Part shown: positions 62,472 through 64,000 of the stretch, in pieces
Numbering within the stretch: the stretch's first letter is position 1
Layout: the number at the start of each line of letters is the position of its first letter
Source of the DNA: Pseudogemmobacter bohemicus
GTDB lineage: Bacteria; Pseudomonadota; Alphaproteobacteria; Rhodobacterales; Rhodobacteraceae
DNA length: 64,000 nucleotides
Direction of reading: 5' to 3'
NCBI RefSeq assembly: GCF_003290025.1
Contig: NZ_QNHG01000002.1
Location: forward strand, 896,417 to 960,416
The notes under the pieces: generated by a model
What the model saw: the letters and a program-made list of their open reading frames with translations, nothing else
What the model was told of the DNA's origin: nothing
Databases searched by the model: none
Position numbers and translations under genes: made by a program

Positions 62472-63911
62472 ATGGCCACGCAAAAGATGCTGAAATTTGT
62501 TTCGCTGGGCAAAGAGATGCCCGTGAAACGCGAAGCCTCGGACCGCAATCAGGATTTTGACGAGATCTACCGCGAATTCGCGGCGGAAAAGGCGGCGGAA
62601 CAGGCCAGCCGCTGCTCGCAATGCGGCGTGCCTTATTGCCAGGCGCATTGCCCTCTGCACAACAACATCCCGGACTGGCTGCGTCTCACCGCCGAGGGCC
62701 GCCTGAAAGAGGCCTGGGAGATCAGCCAGGCCACCAATTCCTTCCCCGAGATCTGCGGTCGCATCTGCCCGCAGGACCGTCTTTGCGAGGGGAATTGCGT
62801 CATTGAACAATCCGGCCATGGCACCGTCACCATCGGCTCGGTCGAGAAATACATCACCGATACCGCATGGGAGGAAGGCTGGGTCCAGCCGGTCACCCCG
62901 CATAGCGAGCGCCCCGAGTCGGTCGGTATCATCGGCGCCGGCCCTGGCGGTCTTGCCGCCGCTGAAAGGCTGCGCCGCGCCGGTGTTCAGGTCACCGTCT
63001 ATGACCGTTACGACCGCGCCGGCGGGCTGCTGACCTATGGCATCCCCGGCTTCAAGCTGGAAAAGCCGGTCGTCATGCGTCGGGTCGAACAGCTTGAGGC
63101 TTCGGGCGTCACCTTCGTGCTGAACTGCACCGTCGGCGTGGATCTGTCCTTTGACGAAATCCGCGCGCGCCATAATGCGGTGCTGATCGCCACCGGCGTC
63201 TACAAGATCCGCGAGATCGAGGCTCCGGGCTCGGGCGCCAGCGGCATTGTCAGGGCGCTGGACTATCTCACCGTGTCGAACCGGCTCTCTTTCGGCGACA
63301 GTGTGCCCGAATATGAGGATGGCAGCCTGAATGCAGCCGGCAAGCGCGTCGTCGTCATCGGCGGCGGCGATACCGCGATGGACTGTGTGCGGACCGCGAT
63401 CCGCCAGGGCGCCACTTCGGTGAAATGCCTCTATCGCCGCGACCGCGCCAATATGCCGGGATCGCAGCGCGAGGTGCAGAACGCGGAAGAAGAGGGCGTC
63501 GAATTCGTCTGGCTCGCCGCGCCGAAGGGCTTCTCGGGCGGGTTGAGTGTCGAAGGCGTCATGGTGCAAAAGATGCGCCTCGGCGCGCCGGATGCCTCGG
63601 GTCGTCAATCGCCCGAGGTGATCGAGGGGGCCGATTATGTCGAGCCCGCCGATCTGGTGGTGCAGGCGCTTGGCTTCGAACCCGAAGCTCTGCCGAAGCT
63701 CTGGGGTGTTGACGCGCTGACGGTCACCCGCTGGGGCACGATCAAGGCCGATTTCCGTACCCATGCGACCACTATCCCCGGCGTCTATGCGGTAGGCGAT
63801 ATCGTGCGCGGTGCCAGCCTTGTCGTCTGGGCGATCCGTGATGGACGCGAGGCCGCCGATGCGATCATCGGGTCCTTCCTCCATTCCTCTGGCGCGGTCG
63901 CGGCAGAGTGA
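62472..63911 (+). CDS. gltD: glutamate synthase [NADPH] small subunit
   Basis: 479 residues, full length. Cys-rich N-terminus that binds the 4Fe-4S clusters (CSQCGVPYCQAHCP and ICGRICPQDRLCEGNC), then FAD and NADPH folds (IIGAGPGGLAAAE, VVVIGGGDTAMDC). The beta subunit passes electrons to the large GltB subunit for glutamate formation from glutamine and 2-oxoglutarate. gltB is not in the window; it should follow downstream. Confidence 0.96.
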   Translation: MATQKMLKFVSLGKEMPVKREASDRNQDFDEIYREFAAEKAAEQASRCSQCGVPYCQAHCPLHNNIPDWLRLTAEGRLKEAWEISQATNSFPEICGRICPQDRLCEGNCVIEQSGHGTVTIGSVEKYITDTAWEEGWVQPVTPHSERPESVGIIGAGPGGLAAAERLRRAGVQVTVYDRYDRAGGLLTYGIPGFKLEKPVVMRRVEQLEASGVTFVLNCTVGVDLSFDEIRARHNAVLIATGVYKIREIEAPGSGASGIVRALDYLTVSNRLSFGDSVPEYEDGSLNAAGKRVVVIGGGDTAMDCVRTAIRQGATSVKCLYRRDRANMPGSQREVQNAEEEGVEFVWLAAPKGFSGGLSVEGVMVQKMRLGAPDASGRQSPEVIEGADYVEPADLVVQALGFEPEALPKLWGVDALTVTRWGTIKADFRTHATTIPGVYAVGDIVRGASLVVWAIRDGREAADAIIGSFLHSSGAVAAE

Positions 63912-63962
63912 GCCTGCCCGACAGTGACCCTGCTCCAGTGTGATCCTGGCCGGAGAGTGACC

Positions 63963-64000
63963 ATGTTCCGTATCGCCGCCCTGATGCTCACCTTAGCGGC
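63963..64000 (+). CDS. start of a possible secreted or membrane protein, cut by the window edge
   Basis: Only 12 codons are seen (MFRIAALMLTLA), which look like the start of a signal peptide. The upstream bases have a weak GGAGAG site. The rest lies outside the window. Confidence 0.35.
   Translation, partial: MFRIAALMLTLA

Overview
The window is high-GC DNA from an alphaproteobacterium, most likely a member of the Rhodobacterales (Rhodobacter/Paracoccus-like). This rests on base composition, Shine-Dalgarno style, a complex I NDUFA9-family gene next to uppP and gltD, and a dense accessory region full of transporters and flavin or alcohol oxidoreductases. No species can be named from the sequence alone.

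Layout. (1) 1-7782, minus strand: a tightly coupled operon for a phage-tail-like contractile injection system (eCIS type): sheath, tube, a zinc-ribbon protein, a Pro-rich protein, a DUF4255 terminator, an AAA+ ATPase, a small protein and a DUF4157 protein cut by the window edge. (2) 8713-13801: an NTF2-fused flavin monooxygenase, a zinc alcohol dehydrogenase and an AcoR-like regulator. (3) 13834-15304: decayed MarR and aldo/keto reductase genes. (4) 15473-22674: an operon joining a luciferase-like monooxygenase, a CUT2-type ABC importer and a DszC-like monooxygenase. (5) 22678-31442: a two-ATPase CUT1-type ABC importer, a second alcohol dehydrogenase and a second AcoR-like regulator. (6) 31406-36125: a sigma-54 gene frameshifted in its RpoN box, then six small or unknown genes including a WD40 protein. 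(7) 36200-42285: an AT-rich control region with a sigma-54 promoter and palindromic sites, an in-frame chimera of a propane-monooxygenase-type hydroxylase (N-terminal half) and a GroEL-type chaperonin (C-terminal half), a third alcohol dehydrogenase, and a canonical sigma-54 activator. (8) 42495-45795: oxyR and katG. (9) 45903-52082: an HsaABCD-like aromatic hydroxylation and meta-cleavage cluster with a TetR regulator. (10) 52100-56492: a glycosyltransferase and an APC permease with small membrane proteins. (11) 56818-60322: IS5 remnants and a deleted prophage at tRNA-Leu(CAG). (12) 60519-63911: core genes (NDUFA9-like, uppP, gltD).

How it fits together. Three alcohol dehydrogenase/AcoR-type regulator pairs lie within 32 kb, each with its own palindromic candidate operator, beside monooxygenases and importers. 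Together they look like a catabolic island for small alkanes, alcohols, ketones or polyols. Much of the island is decaying: the hydroxylase operon has lost its middle, the local sigma-54 is frameshifted, and several other genes carry single-base frameshifts. Some of these frameshifts could be sequencing errors.

The strongest observations are the PrmA-GroEL chimera with its intact sigma-54 control region, the RpoN-box frameshift next to regulators lacking GAFTGA, the eCIS operon with an altered Walker B ATPase, and two uncharacterised clusters (the WD40 cluster and the APC permease with small membrane proteins).
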